The notes under the pieces: generated by a model
Databases searched by the model: none
Told to the model about the DNA's origin: nothing
Seen by the model: the letters and a program-made list of their open reading frames with translations, nothing else
Position numbers and translations under genes: made by a program
Origin: Syntrophomonas sp.
GTDB taxonomy: Bacteria > Bacillota > Syntrophomonadia > Syntrophomonadales > Syntrophomonadaceae
Direction: 5' to 3'
Length of the DNA: 14,992 nt
Assembly: GCA_003444615.1 (NCBI GenBank)
Contig: DLUN01000187.1
Location: 5,684 to 20,675, forward strand
Part shown: one piece after another, positions 1-8,205 of the stretch
Layout: each line of letters begins with the position of its first letter
Numbering within the stretch: the stretch's first letter is position 1

Positions 1-867
1 CATGGAGAGCCCACCACTTTTGGCTTGAAGATGGCTCTGTGGTTTACAGAAATACAGCGCCATATTGATAGATTACAAGAAGCCCGTCAGGTGATTGCCT
101 GTGGCGCTATATCCGGTGCCATGGGCAACTTCGCACACTTAGATCCGCGGGTAGAAGAACATGTGTGCCACAAACTAGGCCTTATGCCCTGCCCGGTTTC
201 CACCCAAATCATTCAAAGAGACCGCCATGCTCAATTTCTCACTACCCTGGCGGTGATAGGCAGTTCCTTGGAAAAGATGGCCACCGAGATACGCAATCTA
301 CAGCGAACCGAGATACTGGAAGTGGAAGAACCTTTTTCTAAAGGGCAGAAGGGTTCATCAGCTATGCCCCACAAACGCAATCCTATGATGAGCGAAAGAG
401 TGGCCGGATTGTCCCGGGTCTTGAGGGGAAATGCCCTGGCTGCTATGGAAAACGTGTCTTTGTGGCATGAAAGAGATTTGACTCATTCTTCAGTAGAACG
501 GGTGATTATTCCCGATAGCTGCATACTCTTAGACTATATGCTGGAGAAGTTTACCGCTATTGTACAGGGATTGGTGGTATACGAAGACCGTATGCAAAAA
601 AATATTGAACGCACCCGTGGATTGGTCTTTTCCCAGGAACTGATGCTGGTTCTGGTGGGTAAGGGTCTGCTGAGGGAAGAAGCTTACCGCTTGGTGCAGG
701 GGCATGCTATGACTAGCTGGACTCAGGGGCTTGATTTCCGGGAATTGATTATGAAGGACGAGGAGATCATGAGGCATCTTTCCCCTCATGATATAGAAAA
801 GGCTTTTTCCTACGATATATACAAGGATAAAGTTGATTACATTTTCAAGCGCTGTGGTCTAGATTAG
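1..867 (+). CDS. purB: Adenylosuccinate lyase, 5'-truncated by window edge
   Basis: Adenylosuccinate lyase of the fumarase/aspartase superfamily, a cytosolic homotetramer. It cleaves fumarate from SAICAR to give AICAR, and from adenylosuccinate to give AMP. The frame is open from base 1 and reads HGEPTTFGLK, matching the conserved HAEPTTFGLK segment just after the catalytic 'RTHG' histidine, so the N-terminal third (about 140 of the usual ~430 residues) lies outside the window. The fumarate-lyase signature GSSAMPHKRNP is at bases 352-384; its serine lies on the mobile catalytic loop. The C-terminal helical part continues normally to a TAG stop. An ATG at base 25 is internal and is not the true start. 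purF follows after 56 bases with no terminator visible, which fits an operon. The identification is secure; only the missing 5' end limits it. Confidence 0.96.
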   Translation, partial: HGEPTTFGLKMALWFTEIQRHIDRLQEARQVIACGAISGAMGNFAHLDPRVEEHVCHKLGLMPCPVSTQIIQRDRHAQFLTTLAVIGSSLEKMATEIRNLQRTEILEVEEPFSKGQKGSSAMPHKRNPMMSERVAGLSRVLRGNALAAMENVSLWHERDLTHSSVERVIIPDSCILLDYMLEKFTAIVQGLVVYEDRMQKNIERTRGLVFSQELMLVLVGKGLLREEAYRLVQGHAMTSWTQGLDFRELIMKDEEIMRHLSPHDIEKAFSYDIYKDKVDYIFKRCGLD

Positions 868-923
868 TTCACACGGGAATAGTCTTTTGTCGCGATGGGA
901 TCCGTATTGGGGGAGGCACTAGA

Positions 924-2318
924 ATGTATTATGAAGTAGAGGACAAATTCAAAGAGGAATGCGGTGTTTTCGGTATTTATTTAAACAACCCCGAAAACAT
1001 CACCGATGCAGCCCGTTCAACTTTCTATGGCCTTTATGCTTTGCAGCACCGTGGTCAGGAGAGCGCAGGTATTGCCGTATCCGATGGCAAAAGCATTCAA
1101 CTGTATAAAGGCATGGGACTAGTTTCTGATGTTTTTACACCTGATGAGATTGACAACATGCATGGTCATATGGCTATAGGGCATGTACGCTACTCAACCA
1201 CTGGTGAGAGCGGATTAGTCAATGCCCAGCCTTTAGTTTTCCATTACTTGCAGGGTATGGTAGCTTTAGCCCACAACGGCAATCTTACCAATAATGCCGC
1301 CCTGAGAAAAAGACTGGCCACTTATGGTTCGATTTTCCAGACTACTACCGACACCGAGATAGTAGCCAATCTTCTAGCCCGCTATGCTCAGGATAAGATG
1401 GAAGATGCTCTGGCTAAATGCATGATAGACTTAAAAGGCGCCTATGCTTTGGTGATTATGACGGAGGATACCCTGGTAGGAATGCGGGATCCTATGGGAA
1501 TCAGACCGCTCTGTCTGGGTGAGCTGAACGGCAATTACATTCTTTCCTCGGAGTCAGCCGCTCTTGATACTATTGGTGCGGAGTTAGTTAGAGATGTTAG
1601 TCCTGGTGAAATAGTGGTGATTAACCAGAACGGGGTGCAGTTTAAGCAGGTGATTAATTCTCCCGGCCGGGCTCATTGTATTTTCGAATATATCTATTTT
1701 GCTCGTCCTGACAGTACCATTGACGGCATAAACGTGTACCGCAGCCGTCGTAAAATGGGCCAGCAGCTGGCCAAAGAGTGCCAGGATTTAGATGTGGATT
1801 TAGTTATTTCGGTGCCAGATTCTGGCACTGCGGCTGCTTTGGGCTTTGCCGAGGAAGCCGGTATTCCATTTGAAGAAGGATTAATGAAAAACCGCTATGT
1901 GGGCCGGACCTTCATTCAGCCCACCCAAAAGATGCGGGAGTTGGGGGTTAGGTTGAAGTTAAACGCTATTGCTGAAATTGTACGGGGCAAGCGCATAGTA
2001 ATGGTGGATGATTCAATTGTACGGGGAACTACCAGTAAGAAAATTATTCAGATGCTGCGCCTGGCTGGTGCCACTGAAGTGCATATGGCAGTAGCTTCCC
2101 CTCCTACTAAATACCCATGCTATTATGGCATAGACACTTCTCGCCAGGAGGAACTGATTGCTAATATTATGGACACTGACGAAATCAAAGATTTTATCGG
2201 AGCCGATAGTCTTCACTATATCAGTATGGAAGGCATGCTTGAGGCCTTAAAGCAAGACGGGCTCAGCTTCTGCGCTGCCTGTTTCAGTGGTTCTTATCCG
2301 GTGCAGAGTGGAGAGTGA
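924..2318 (+). CDS. purF: Amidophosphoribosyltransferase (glutamine PRPP amidotransferase)
   Basis: Catalyses the first committed purine step: PRPP plus glutamine gives 5-phosphoribosylamine. The 464-residue length is typical. Residues 1-12 look like the short propeptide of the Bacillus-type enzyme, exposing Cys13 (EECGVFGI) as the N-terminal nucleophile of the class II glutaminase domain (about 13-240); [10 protein letters not shown] and ALAHNGN are characteristic of that domain. The phosphoribosyltransferase domain carries the PRPP loop [13 protein letters not shown] (about 359-371). Cys252, Cys399, Cys450 and Cys453 match the four ligands of the 4Fe-4S cluster in oxygen-sensitive PurF proteins. 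The start is supported by a GGGGAGG ribosome site at 910-916. In the family, activity is feedback-inhibited by AMP and GMP. It sits between purB and purM, as part of the same purine run. Confidence 0.98.
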   Translation: MYYEVEDKFKEECGVFGIYLNNPENITDAARSTFYGLYALQHRGQESAGIAVSDGKSIQLYKGMGLVSDVFTPDEIDNMHGHMAIGHVRYSTTGESGLVNAQPLVFHYLQGMVALAHNGNLTNNAALRKRLATYGSIFQTTTDTEIVANLLARYAQDKMEDALAKCMIDLKGAYALVIMTEDTLVGMRDPMGIRPLCLGELNGNYILSSESAALDTIGAELVRDVSPGEIVVINQNGVQFKQVINSPGRAHCIFEYIYFARPDSTIDGINVYRSRRKMGQQLAKECQDLDVDLVISVPDSGTAAALGFAEEAGIPFEEGLMKNRYVGRTFIQPTQKMRELGVRLKLNAIAEIVRGKRIVMVDDSIVRGTTSKKIIQMLRLAGATEVHMAVASPPTKYPCYYGIDTSRQEELIANIMDTDEIKDFIGADSLHYISMEGMLEALKQDGLSFCAACFSGSYPVQSGE

Positions 2319-2356
2319 AAAGGCCGGCTTTAACTATAGTTACCAACCCAGAAAAC

Positions 2357-2365
2357 AAAGGAGGT
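2357..2365 (+). promoter_or_regulatory. Ribosome binding site that fixes the purM start
   Basis: AAAGGAGGT lies five bases before the ATG at 2371. It decides against the longer reading that would begin at 2287 inside purF, because the first 28 residues of that version are unlike PurM and have no ribosome site. Confidence 0.85.
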
Positions 2366-2370
2366 CAATC

Positions 2371-3408
2371 ATGAACAACGATAGCCTGGATTATAAACAG
2401 GCAGGCGTAGACATTGATGCTGCTAATCGTTCCGTGGAACTTATCAAGCAGTGGGTGGAAAAAACCCATCGTCCGGGAGTGTTGTCAGGAATCGGCGGAT
2501 TTGGCGGCTTTTTTGCCCTGGACACCAGTCGTTATGCTGAGCCGGTATTGGTTTCCGGAACTGATGGAGTAGGAACCAAGTTAAAAATTGCGCAAATGAT
2601 GGATATTCACCACACCGTAGGCATTGACCTGGTAGCCATGTGTGTAAATGACATTCTGGTGCATGGTGCAGAACCATTGTTTTTCCTGGATTATATTGCG
2701 GTAGGCAAGCTAAAGCCCTCTTTAGTTGAACAACTGGTGCAGGGTGTCAGTGAAGGATGCCTTCAAGCTGGCTGTGCTTTAATTGGGGGAGAAACTGCTG
2801 AAATGCCTGGTTTCTATAATGAAGATGAATATGATCTGGCTGGTTTTGCGGTAGGAGTTGTAGAACGTTCGCGCCTCCTGACCGGGCAAAATGTAGAGGA
2901 AGGTGATCTGTTAATAGGATTGCCTTCATCAGGAGTTCATTCTAATGGCTATTCCTTGGCAAGAAAAGCGCTTCTGGAGCGAGCCGGATTAAAACTCGAG
3001 CAGTACAGTTCTGAGCTGGGTAAAACCATCGGTGAGGAACTGCTTACTCCTACCCGTATTTACGTTAAACCCATTTTGAAGCTATTGCAGCATACTGAAA
3101 TCAAAGCTATGGCTCACATAACCGGTGGAGGTATAGTTGAAAACCTGCAGCGCAGCCTGCCCACCCATTTAGGTGCCCAAATTGATTCAGCTTCCCTGCC
3201 GGTTTTACCTGTCTTTGATTTAATTGCCCATGCAGGCCAAATCGATAAACAGGAGATGTACCGGACCTTTAATATGGGAATTGGTTTTATTGTCATCGCT
3301 TCAGCACATTATTCGGATAACGCGTTAAAGTGCTTGCGTGATGAAGGAGAAAACCCTATAGTTATAGGAAGAGTATGCCAGCAAGGTGAAGGGGTTGTGA
3401 TTAAATGA
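2371..3408 (+). CDS. purM: Phosphoribosylformylglycinamidine cyclo-ligase (AIR synthetase)
   Basis: ATP-dependent closure of FGAM to 5-aminoimidazole ribonucleotide, the fifth purine step; a cytosolic dimer. The ATG at 2371, five bases after a strong AAAGGAGGT, gives 345 residues, the usual family length. An upstream in-frame ATG at 2287 would add 28 residues overlapping purF and is rejected. Family motifs in order are [12 protein letters not shown] (8-19), GIGGFGGFF (40-48), the nucleotide loop SGTDGVGTK (62-70), [18 protein letters not shown] (91-108), [11 protein letters not shown] (139-149) and [17 protein letters not shown] (183-199). The order fits an N-terminal AIRS domain followed by the C-terminal AIRS domain. 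It overlaps purN by four bases (ATGA), implying translational coupling. purL/Q/S, which make its substrate, are not in the window. Confidence 0.98.
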   Translation: MNNDSLDYKQAGVDIDAANRSVELIKQWVEKTHRPGVLSGIGGFGGFFALDTSRYAEPVLVSGTDGVGTKLKIAQMMDIHHTVGIDLVAMCVNDILVHGAEPLFFLDYIAVGKLKPSLVEQLVQGVSEGCLQAGCALIGGETAEMPGFYNEDEYDLAGFAVGVVERSRLLTGQNVEEGDLLIGLPSSGVHSNGYSLARKALLERAGLKLEQYSSELGKTIGEELLTPTRIYVKPILKLLQHTEIKAMAHITGGGIVENLQRSLPTHLGAQIDSASLPVLPVFDLIAHAGQIDKQEMYRTFNMGIGFIVIASAHYSDNALKCLRDEGENPIVIGRVCQQGEGVVIK

Positions 3409-4034
3409 TACAGATTCATCCTGCCGGCAGATTAAAACTGGCTATTTTGGCTTCCGGCCGGGGCAGCAATTTTGATGCTATCTACCAGGCTATCCAGGAC
3501 GGCCGCCTCAATGCTGATATCCAGGTCCTAATTAGTGACAAATCCCAGTCCATGGCTTTGCAAAAAGCCCGACAGCGTGATATTCCCGCCTATTTTTTAG
3601 ATCCGGGTGCATTTGCCCGCCAAACCGATTATGAAAAAGAAATGGTTGGCCTGCTCCGGAAGCATCAGGTGGAAATAGTGGTTTTGGCTGGGTATATGCG
3701 CTTGGTGGGCCAGGTAATGCTGGAAGAGTATCCCCATCGCATTGTCAATATACATCCTGCTCTATTGCCGGCTTTTAAGGGTTTGCATGCTCAGCGGCAA
3801 GCTTTGGAATACGGAGTTAAATTCAGCGGATGTACGGTACATTTAGTGGATGAAGGAATGGACACCGGACCTATTATTATGCAAAAAGTAGTTCCGGTTT
3901 ATGATGACGATGACGAGGACCGCTTAACGGAGCGAATCCTAGAACAAGAGCATCAGATCTACTGGCAATCATTGCAGATGCTGGCGGAAGGGAAATTGTA
4001 TATTCAGGGGCGTCGCATTGTGACCAAACTTTAG
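3405..4034 (+). CDS. purN: Phosphoribosylglycinamide formyltransferase (folate-dependent GART)
   Basis: Transfers a formyl group from 10-formyltetrahydrofolate to GAR, the third purine step. The protein has 209 residues and a single formyltransferase Rossmann-like domain. The phosphate-binding loop [11 protein letters not shown] is at 16-26. The catalytic triad matches the family: Asn115 and His117 in [12 protein letters not shown], and Asp153 in DEGMDTGPI. About nine extra N-terminal residues precede the conserved KLAILASG strand. The start ATG overlaps the purM stop as ATGA, with a purine-rich AAGGTGAAGGGG upstream inside purM, so coupled translation is likely. The folate-dependent PurN, rather than formate-dependent PurT, implies reliance on the one-carbon folate pool, as does the downstream purH. 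Confidence 0.97.
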   Translation: MIQIHPAGRLKLAILASGRGSNFDAIYQAIQDGRLNADIQVLISDKSQSMALQKARQRDIPAYFLDPGAFARQTDYEKEMVGLLRKHQVEIVVLAGYMRLVGQVMLEEYPHRIVNIHPALLPAFKGLHAQRQALEYGVKFSGCTVHLVDEGMDTGPIIMQKVVPVYDDDDEDRLTERILEQEHQIYWQSLQMLAEGKLYIQGRRIVTKL

Positions 4035-4081
4035 TTTAGACGTTAAACATATTTTAATCAGAAGCCAAGGAGGGTATAGAG

Positions 4082-5599
4082 ATGAAACGTGCACTTATCA
4101 GCGTATCTAATAAAGAAGGTGTGGTGGAGTTCAGCCGGGGCCTGGCTGAGTTAGGATATGAGATAATTTCCACGGGCGGTACCTATCAGACTATTAAAGA
4201 GGCGGGCATACTGGTACGTCAAGTGGCTGATATTACTGGATTTCCGGAAATTTTAGATGGAAGGGTTAAAACCCTGCATCCTAAGATCCACGGGGGAATA
4301 TTGGCCCGCCGCACCCAGGAGCATATAGCTCAATTGGAAGCCAATCAGATCACACCTATAGACATTGTGGCGGTTAATCTCTATCCCTTTCGGGAGACGG
4401 TAGCACGTCCCGGAGTTTCTCTGGAGGAAGCCATAGAAAATATAGATATTGGTGGCCCTGCTATGGTCCGGGCTGCTGCTAAAAATCATCAATATGTGGT
4501 CATAGTTGTTAATCCAGCCCGCTATGAGCAAGTATTGGCTGAACTGCGCGATTCCGGTACCGTCAGCCAGGAAACCAGGTTCAAGTTGGCCTGTGAGGCC
4601 TTTACTCATACGGCTGCTTATGACAGCATGATTTCTTCCTATTTATCCGGTTTAACCGGTGATAAATTTGGGGATACCGTAGTTGTTGGTGGAGAAAAAG
4701 TCTACGAGCTGCGTTACGGAGAGAATCCCCATCAACAGGCGGCTTTTTATAGATTATTAACACCAGGTAAAGGTCTGCCAGATGCCCGGCAGCTTAATGG
4801 AAAAGAGCTTTCCTATAACAACATTGTGGACACTCAAGCAGCCTGGGATTTGGTTTGTGAATTCAACCAACCAGCCTGCGTTATTATTAAACATACCAAT
4901 CCATGTGGAGCTGCGGTGGCCACTAATCTGGAAGAAGCCTTTGAAAAAGCCTTTGCCGCTGATTCTCTTTCGGCCTTTGGCGGCATAATTGCCTTAAACG
5001 GGAAAGTAGATGCTAATACTGCCCGGAAAATGGCCGAACCATTTATGGAAGTTATTATAGCTCCTGATTATGAAGAAGAGGCTCTGGAAATTTTACGAGC
5101 CAAGAAAAACCTGCGGGTGCTGAGCCTGCCTCTCACTGGCAATAAAGGCTGGCGGCTGCGGACGGTGGAGGGTGGCTTTGTAATTCAGGATGATGATTTT
5201 GATCCTGAAGAATTGCCTTTACAGGTAGTAACCGTGGCAAAGCCTAAACCAGATCAAATGGATGACCTGGTGTTTGCCTGGAAGGTAGTTAAACATGTGA
5301 AATCCAATGCCATAGTGGTAGTAAAAGATGGTGTATCCATTGGTGTGGGAGCCGGGCAGATGAACCGGGTAGGTGCGGCTAGAATTGCTTTGGAACAAGC
5401 TGGGGATAAGGCTAGGGGAGCGGTATTGGCATCGGACGCTTTTTTTCCCTTTAAGGATACTGTGGAGCTAGCTGCCCAGTATGGGATTACGGCCATCATC
5501 CAGCCAGGTGGTTCAGTCCGTGACCAGGAAAGCATCGATGAATGTAACCAGAGGGGCATAGCCATGATCTTTACGGGAATTCGTCATTTTAGACACTAG
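4082..5599 (+). CDS. purH: Bifunctional AICAR formyltransferase / IMP cyclohydrolase
   Basis: Performs the last two steps of IMP synthesis: AICAR is formylated by 10-formyl-THF to FAICAR, then closed to IMP. At 505 residues it has family length. The N-terminal MGS-like IMP cyclohydrolase domain (about 1-145) shows ISVSNKEG (6-13), STGGTYQTI (30-38), [14 protein letters not shown] (59-72) and [12 protein letters not shown] (124-135). The formyltransferase domain shows [10 protein letters not shown] (209-218), the catalytic Lys270-His271 in [22 protein letters not shown] (294-306) and a conserved C-terminus ending GIRHFRH. The start has AAGGAGGG at 4067-4074. PurH is the entry point for AICAR produced by HisH/HisF of the downstream his genes, so both pathways meet here. 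A 285-base gap with a repeat element separates it from purD. Confidence 0.98.
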   Translation: MKRALISVSNKEGVVEFSRGLAELGYEIISTGGTYQTIKEAGILVRQVADITGFPEILDGRVKTLHPKIHGGILARRTQEHIAQLEANQITPIDIVAVNLYPFRETVARPGVSLEEAIENIDIGGPAMVRAAAKNHQYVVIVVNPARYEQVLAELRDSGTVSQETRFKLACEAFTHTAAYDSMISSYLSGLTGDKFGDTVVVGGEKVYELRYGENPHQQAAFYRLLTPGKGLPDARQLNGKELSYNNIVDTQAAWDLVCEFNQPACVIIKHTNPCGAAVATNLEEAFEKAFAADSLSAFGGIIALNGKVDANTARKMAEPFMEVIIAPDYEEEALEILRAKKNLRVLSLPLTGNKGWRLRTVEGGFVIQDDDFDPEELPLQVVTVAKPKPDQMDDLVFAWKVVKHVKSNAIVVVKDGVSIGVGAGQMNRVGAARIALEQAGDKARGAVLASDAFFPFKDTVELAAQYGITAIIQPGGSVRDQESIDECNQRGIAMIFTGIRHFRH

Positions 5600-5638
5600 A
5601 AATCTGATTTCGGGTGTGTCATTGCTGTGAAAATGGAT

Positions 5639-5719
5639 TCGCAATTGTTACCTGTAGAACAGACCACGATGAATGAAAGCATTGCTGGTCAGCTTAAGCA
5701 GGAGTATTAGCTGGGCGAG
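5639..5719 (+). repeat. Dispersed repeat, copy A (purH-purD gap)
   Basis: This segment recurs after hisIE at 14779-14857 in the same orientation. The best block is 53 bases (5659-5711 against 14798-14850), with one A/G difference at 5691/14830. Upstream, TCGCAATT is shared with a short, diverged stretch between. Downstream, similarity fades after CGAG at 5716-5719. The block does not code for a protein. It forms the left part of the palindromic element described at 5650-5863. Confidence 0.85.
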
Positions 5720-5863
5720 GAGTCTTGGAGCGAGCTGGCTAACACTCCTGCAAAGCTGTGGTTATCGTCGACATAGAGATTGCCACCCCCTGACGGGGTA
5801 TTCAATGACACGAAAGATGACAGGCTTAAGCTTCTCATTCATCATGAACTGTGTTTTACAGGT
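5650..5863 (+). other. Palindromic structured element upstream of purD (MITE-like or leader RNA)
   Basis: The two ends are complementary. Bases 5650-5661 (ACCTGTAGAACA) pair with 5852-5863 over 12 positions including one G-U, and 5668-5676 (GATGAATGA) is a perfect complement of 5835-5843. Between them lie three hairpins. The first, 5662-5671 with 5680-5690, has 10 pairs and one bulge. The second is a long stem, 5691-5714 with 5735-5757, with 14 of 15 pairs in its upper part and seven further pairs below. The third is ACCCC 5785-5789 with GGGGU 5795-5799. The first hairpin and the 5668-5676 pairing exclude each other. No T-run follows any hairpin, so it is not an ordinary terminator. The element ends about 10 bases before the purD ribosome site. 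I cannot match it to a known riboswitch family from memory. A non-autonomous transposable repeat is equally possible, and inverted ends suit either reading. Confidence 0.55.
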
Positions 5864-5884
5864 GAAAATGTATAGGAGGCTGCA

Positions 5885-7171
5885 ATGGGAAAGAAGGTTT
5901 TGGTAGTTGGTCAGGGCGGACGGGAACATGCTCTGGTATGGAAACTCTCTCAGAGCCCCCAGGTGGAAAAAATCTATGCAGCACCTGGTAATCCAGGTAT
6001 AGCCCAGTCAGCCCAGTGTGTAAATATATCTGCCTCTGATGCAGAAGGCCTGCTGGCTTTTGCCCTGCAGGAAAAAATTGATCTGACTATCGTGGGCCCT
6101 GAAGAACCTCTGATGAGAGGTATAGTTGATAGATTTCAGGACCATGGTTTGAAGATATTCGGCCCCAGCGCTCAGGCGGCTCGTTTGGAAGGCAGCAAAG
6201 TATTCAGCAAAAATCTCATGTATAAGTATAATATACCCACTGCTGCTTATAAGGTATTTAACGAGCCAAAGGCCGCCGCCCAATTTGCCTGCTCTTTTAC
6301 CGATCGGGGGCAACCGGTAGTTATTAAAGCAGATGGCCTGGCGGCTGGCAAGGGAGTAATTATTGCCACCACCAGCCAGGAGGCTCGCCAGGCTGTTGAC
6401 GAAATAATGCGAGAAAAGGTTTTTGGTGAAGCGGGGAAGAGTATAGTCATTGAAGAGTTTTTACAGGGTGAGGAAGTCAGTGTGTTTGCTCTGGCTGATG
6501 GGCATAAAGCAGTAACCCTAGTAGCTGCTCAGGATCACAAGAGGGTATTTGATAATGACCAAGGCCCCAATACTGGCGGTATGGGTGCTTATACCCATCC
6601 CCCCGTATTTACCAGCGAGCTGCGGGAGATAGTTGACCGTACCATTTTGCAGCCTACAGTGCAGGCCATGGCCCAGGAGGGATGTCCTTACCGGGGAGTA
6701 CTGTATGCGGGTTTAATGATTACCCCTAATGGTCCCAAGGTTTTAGAATTCAATGCTCGGTTTGGGGATCCAGAGACCCAGGTAATTATGCCGATACTGG
6801 AAGGAGATGTGCTGCCCCTTTTCGAAGCTGTAGCCGACGGGGATTTGAGCTCTGTTAAGCTTACAGTCCGACCGGACTACTGTGTTTGTGTAATCTTAGC
6901 TTCTGGGGGCTATCCTGGAAAGTATGATCAGGGATACCCTATTAAGGGCTTGGAAAGTCTTTCCGAAACCACTCTGGTATTCCACGCGGGAACAGCCATA
7001 AAAGATGGGCAGTTGGTAACTAACGGCGGCCGAGTGATGGCCATAACCTCCCGGGCAAAATCTATGGAGGATGCTCTGAACGATGTATATAACCAGGTAG
7101 AAAAAATCAGTTTCACTGATATGCATTACCGAACTGATATTGGCAAACGTGCTCTAAACAGGGGGAAATAG
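5885..7171 (+). CDS. purD: Phosphoribosylamine-glycine ligase (GAR synthetase)
   Basis: ATP-dependent ligation of glycine to phosphoribosylamine, the second purine step, acting on the unstable product of PurF. The 428-residue ATP-grasp enzyme is full length. The N-terminal domain has VLVVGQGGREHALVWKL (5-21) and PGNPG (34-38). The ATP-grasp region has KADGLAAGKGVII (148-160), EEFLQGEEVSVFALADG (190-206), GPNTGGMGAY (227-236) and EFNARFGDPETQV (288-300), which carries metal and phosphate ligands. The start is supported by AGGAGG at 5874-5879, five bases before the ATG. Unlike its neighbours it is preceded by a 285-base gap filled by a palindromic repeat element, so its expression could be uncoupled from purF-purH. 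The purine run ends here. Confidence 0.98.
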   Translation: MGKKVLVVGQGGREHALVWKLSQSPQVEKIYAAPGNPGIAQSAQCVNISASDAEGLLAFALQEKIDLTIVGPEEPLMRGIVDRFQDHGLKIFGPSAQAARLEGSKVFSKNLMYKYNIPTAAYKVFNEPKAAAQFACSFTDRGQPVVIKADGLAAGKGVIIATTSQEARQAVDEIMREKVFGEAGKSIVIEEFLQGEEVSVFALADGHKAVTLVAAQDHKRVFDNDQGPNTGGMGAYTHPPVFTSELREIVDRTILQPTVQAMAQEGCPYRGVLYAGLMITPNGPKVLEFNARFGDPETQVIMPILEGDVLPLFEAVADGDLSSVKLTVRPDYCVCVILASGGYPGKYDQGYPIKGLESLSETTLVFHAGTAIKDGQLVTNGGRVMAITSRAKSMEDALNDVYNQVEKISFTDMHYRTDIGKRALNRGK

Positions 7172-7205
7172 TACTGCCGATTTGTAGGCCTTAGCGGCTA
7201 TCAAT

Positions 7206-7212
7206 AAGGGGG
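7206..7212 (+). promoter_or_regulatory. Ribosome binding site that decides the HD-protein start
   Basis: AAGGGGG lies one base before an ATG at 7214 and ten bases before an in-frame ATG at 7223. The nearer ATG is too close for initiation, so 7223 is preferred. The two versions differ by only three residues. Confidence 0.6.
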
Positions 7213-7222
7213 AATGATAGTT

Positions 7223-7885
7223 ATGGTTACGCTAACCCAAGTAAAAGACAGTGTCTTGGTGCAGCAGTACATGAAAATGGGTAATGAATTCATCGGTAAT
7301 ATGGGGGCTATAGAGCACAATATTGAGCATGCGGAGCTGACATCCGAGCTATGTCGTGATATTCTCATAACCCTTGGTTATCCTGATAGAGAAGCAGAAT
7401 TAGGGGCTATAGCGGGTTACTTGCACGATATTGGTAATCTGGTTAATCGCTATGGGCATGGTATGTCAGGTGCCTTGATAGCCTTTAACATATTACTGGA
7501 TATGGGAATGGATCCTGCGGAAATCGCTACTATCATGGGGGCTATAGGCAATCATGAGGAACAAGCCGGGGGGCACTGTGTAAATAATGTGGCGGCAGCT
7601 TTGATTTTAGCGGATAAATCCGATGTCCATCGCTCCCGGGTCCGCAAGGGGGATTTTGCTGCATTTACTTCCCGGGATCGGGTAAATTATGCGGTAACTG
7701 AATCAGGTATTAATGTAGATGCCGCTAATAAGAGGATAACCATGTCTATAACTATAGATACCAGTGTCTGTTCGGTAATGGAGTATTTTGAAATTTTCCT
7801 GACTAAAATGCTTATGAGCCGGCGGGCAGCCCAACACCTAGGCTGCGAGTTCGAATTACTCATAAATGACTATAAACTTCTGTAG
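7223..7885 (+). CDS. HD-domain metal-dependent phosphohydrolase, substrate unknown
   Basis: A 220-residue soluble protein of the HD superfamily, which hydrolyses phosphate esters, often of nucleotides. Visible metal-site residues follow the HD pattern: EHNIEHAE (His32/His36), YLHDIGN (His68-Asp69), GNHEEQ (His111) and LADKSDVHRSRVR (Asp131/Asp134). The helical HD core covers about residues 25-150. The C-terminal 70 residues (ITMSITIDT onward) look like a small beta-alpha extension. No membrane segment, signal peptide, or GAF, REC or RelA partner domain is seen. It lies 51 bases after purD and 19 before the yerC-like gene, which heads the his genes, so it is probably co-transcribed with them. 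The position suggests a nucleotide-related housekeeping role, but the substrate cannot be read from sequence. Confidence 0.85.
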   Translation: MVTLTQVKDSVLVQQYMKMGNEFIGNMGAIEHNIEHAELTSELCRDILITLGYPDREAELGAIAGYLHDIGNLVNRYGHGMSGALIAFNILLDMGMDPAEIATIMGAIGNHEEQAGGHCVNNVAAALILADKSDVHRSRVRKGDFAAFTSRDRVNYAVTESGINVDAANKRITMSITIDTSVCSVMEYFEIFLTKMLMSRRAAQHLGCEFELLINDYKLL

Positions 7886-7904
7886 TTAGAGGGGAGGAAA
7901 AGTC

Positions 7905-8204
7905 ATGAGCTTTGCACCCCATTGGAAGGACGAAAACACTGACTATCTAGTTGAAGTGCTGCTGAGCTTGCAGGATGAAGATGATGCTTATCGACTGCTG
8001 GATGACCTATGTACTATCAGTGAAATTAAGGCATTGGCACAGCGCCTACAAGTAGCACGTATGCTGTTTAAAGACGTAACCTATAACACTATTGCTGCCA
8101 ACACTGGGGCTAGTACAGCTACTATTAGCCGGGTCAAGCGCTGCTTGAATTATGGAGCAGGTGGCTATCAAAAGGTGCTCCGGCGATTAAAAGAGGAGAG
8201 CTGA
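7905..8204 (+). CDS. yerC: TrpR-like YerC/YecD-family DNA-binding protein, candidate histidine regulator
   Basis: A 99-residue, all-helical protein resembling the Trp repressor fold. A helix-turn-helix lies at about residues 58-79 (TYNTIAANTGASTATISRVK), followed by the family-typical CLNYGAGGYQ (80-89). The N-terminal helices (10-55) would form the intertwined dimer. The start has GGGGAGGAAAAG upstream. Its stop is one base from the hisZ ATG, so it is translated together with the his genes. Comparative genomics has proposed TrpR-family members in this position as histidine-responsive repressors (HisR) in Gram-positive bacteria. Family membership is seen here; the effector and operator are inferred. 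If it autoregulates, the operator should lie upstream of the HD gene or of this gene, but I could not identify a convincing palindrome there. Confidence 0.88.
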   Translation: MSFAPHWKDENTDYLVEVLLSLQDEDDAYRLLDDLCTISEIKALAQRLQVARMLFKDVTYNTIAANTGASTATISRVKRCLNYGAGGYQKVLRRLKEES

Positions 8205-8205
8205 G

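Noticed and set aside
2287..2370. Longer N-terminus for purM starting inside purF
   Set aside because: No ribosome site; residues unlike PurM. The AAAGGAGGT before 2371 gives the family-length protein.
5785..5799. GC-rich hairpin (ACCCC/GGGGU) as a purH terminator
   Set aside because: The stem is only five pairs and is followed by ATTCAATGA rather than a T-run; more likely part of the larger element.
5639..5884. ZTP (pfl) or PRPP riboswitch controlling purD
   Set aside because: An attractive idea given the location, but I could not find the conserved core sequences of either class as I remember them. A covariance-model search would decide.
5673..5906. Short + strand frame (77 residues) upstream of purD
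   Set aside because: It lies within the palindromic repeat, has no recognisable motif or ribosome site, and runs into purD in another frame.
7172..7222. Terminator or T-box leader between purD and the HD gene
   Set aside because: The gap is only 51 bases, with no stem followed by T-run and no room for a T-box.
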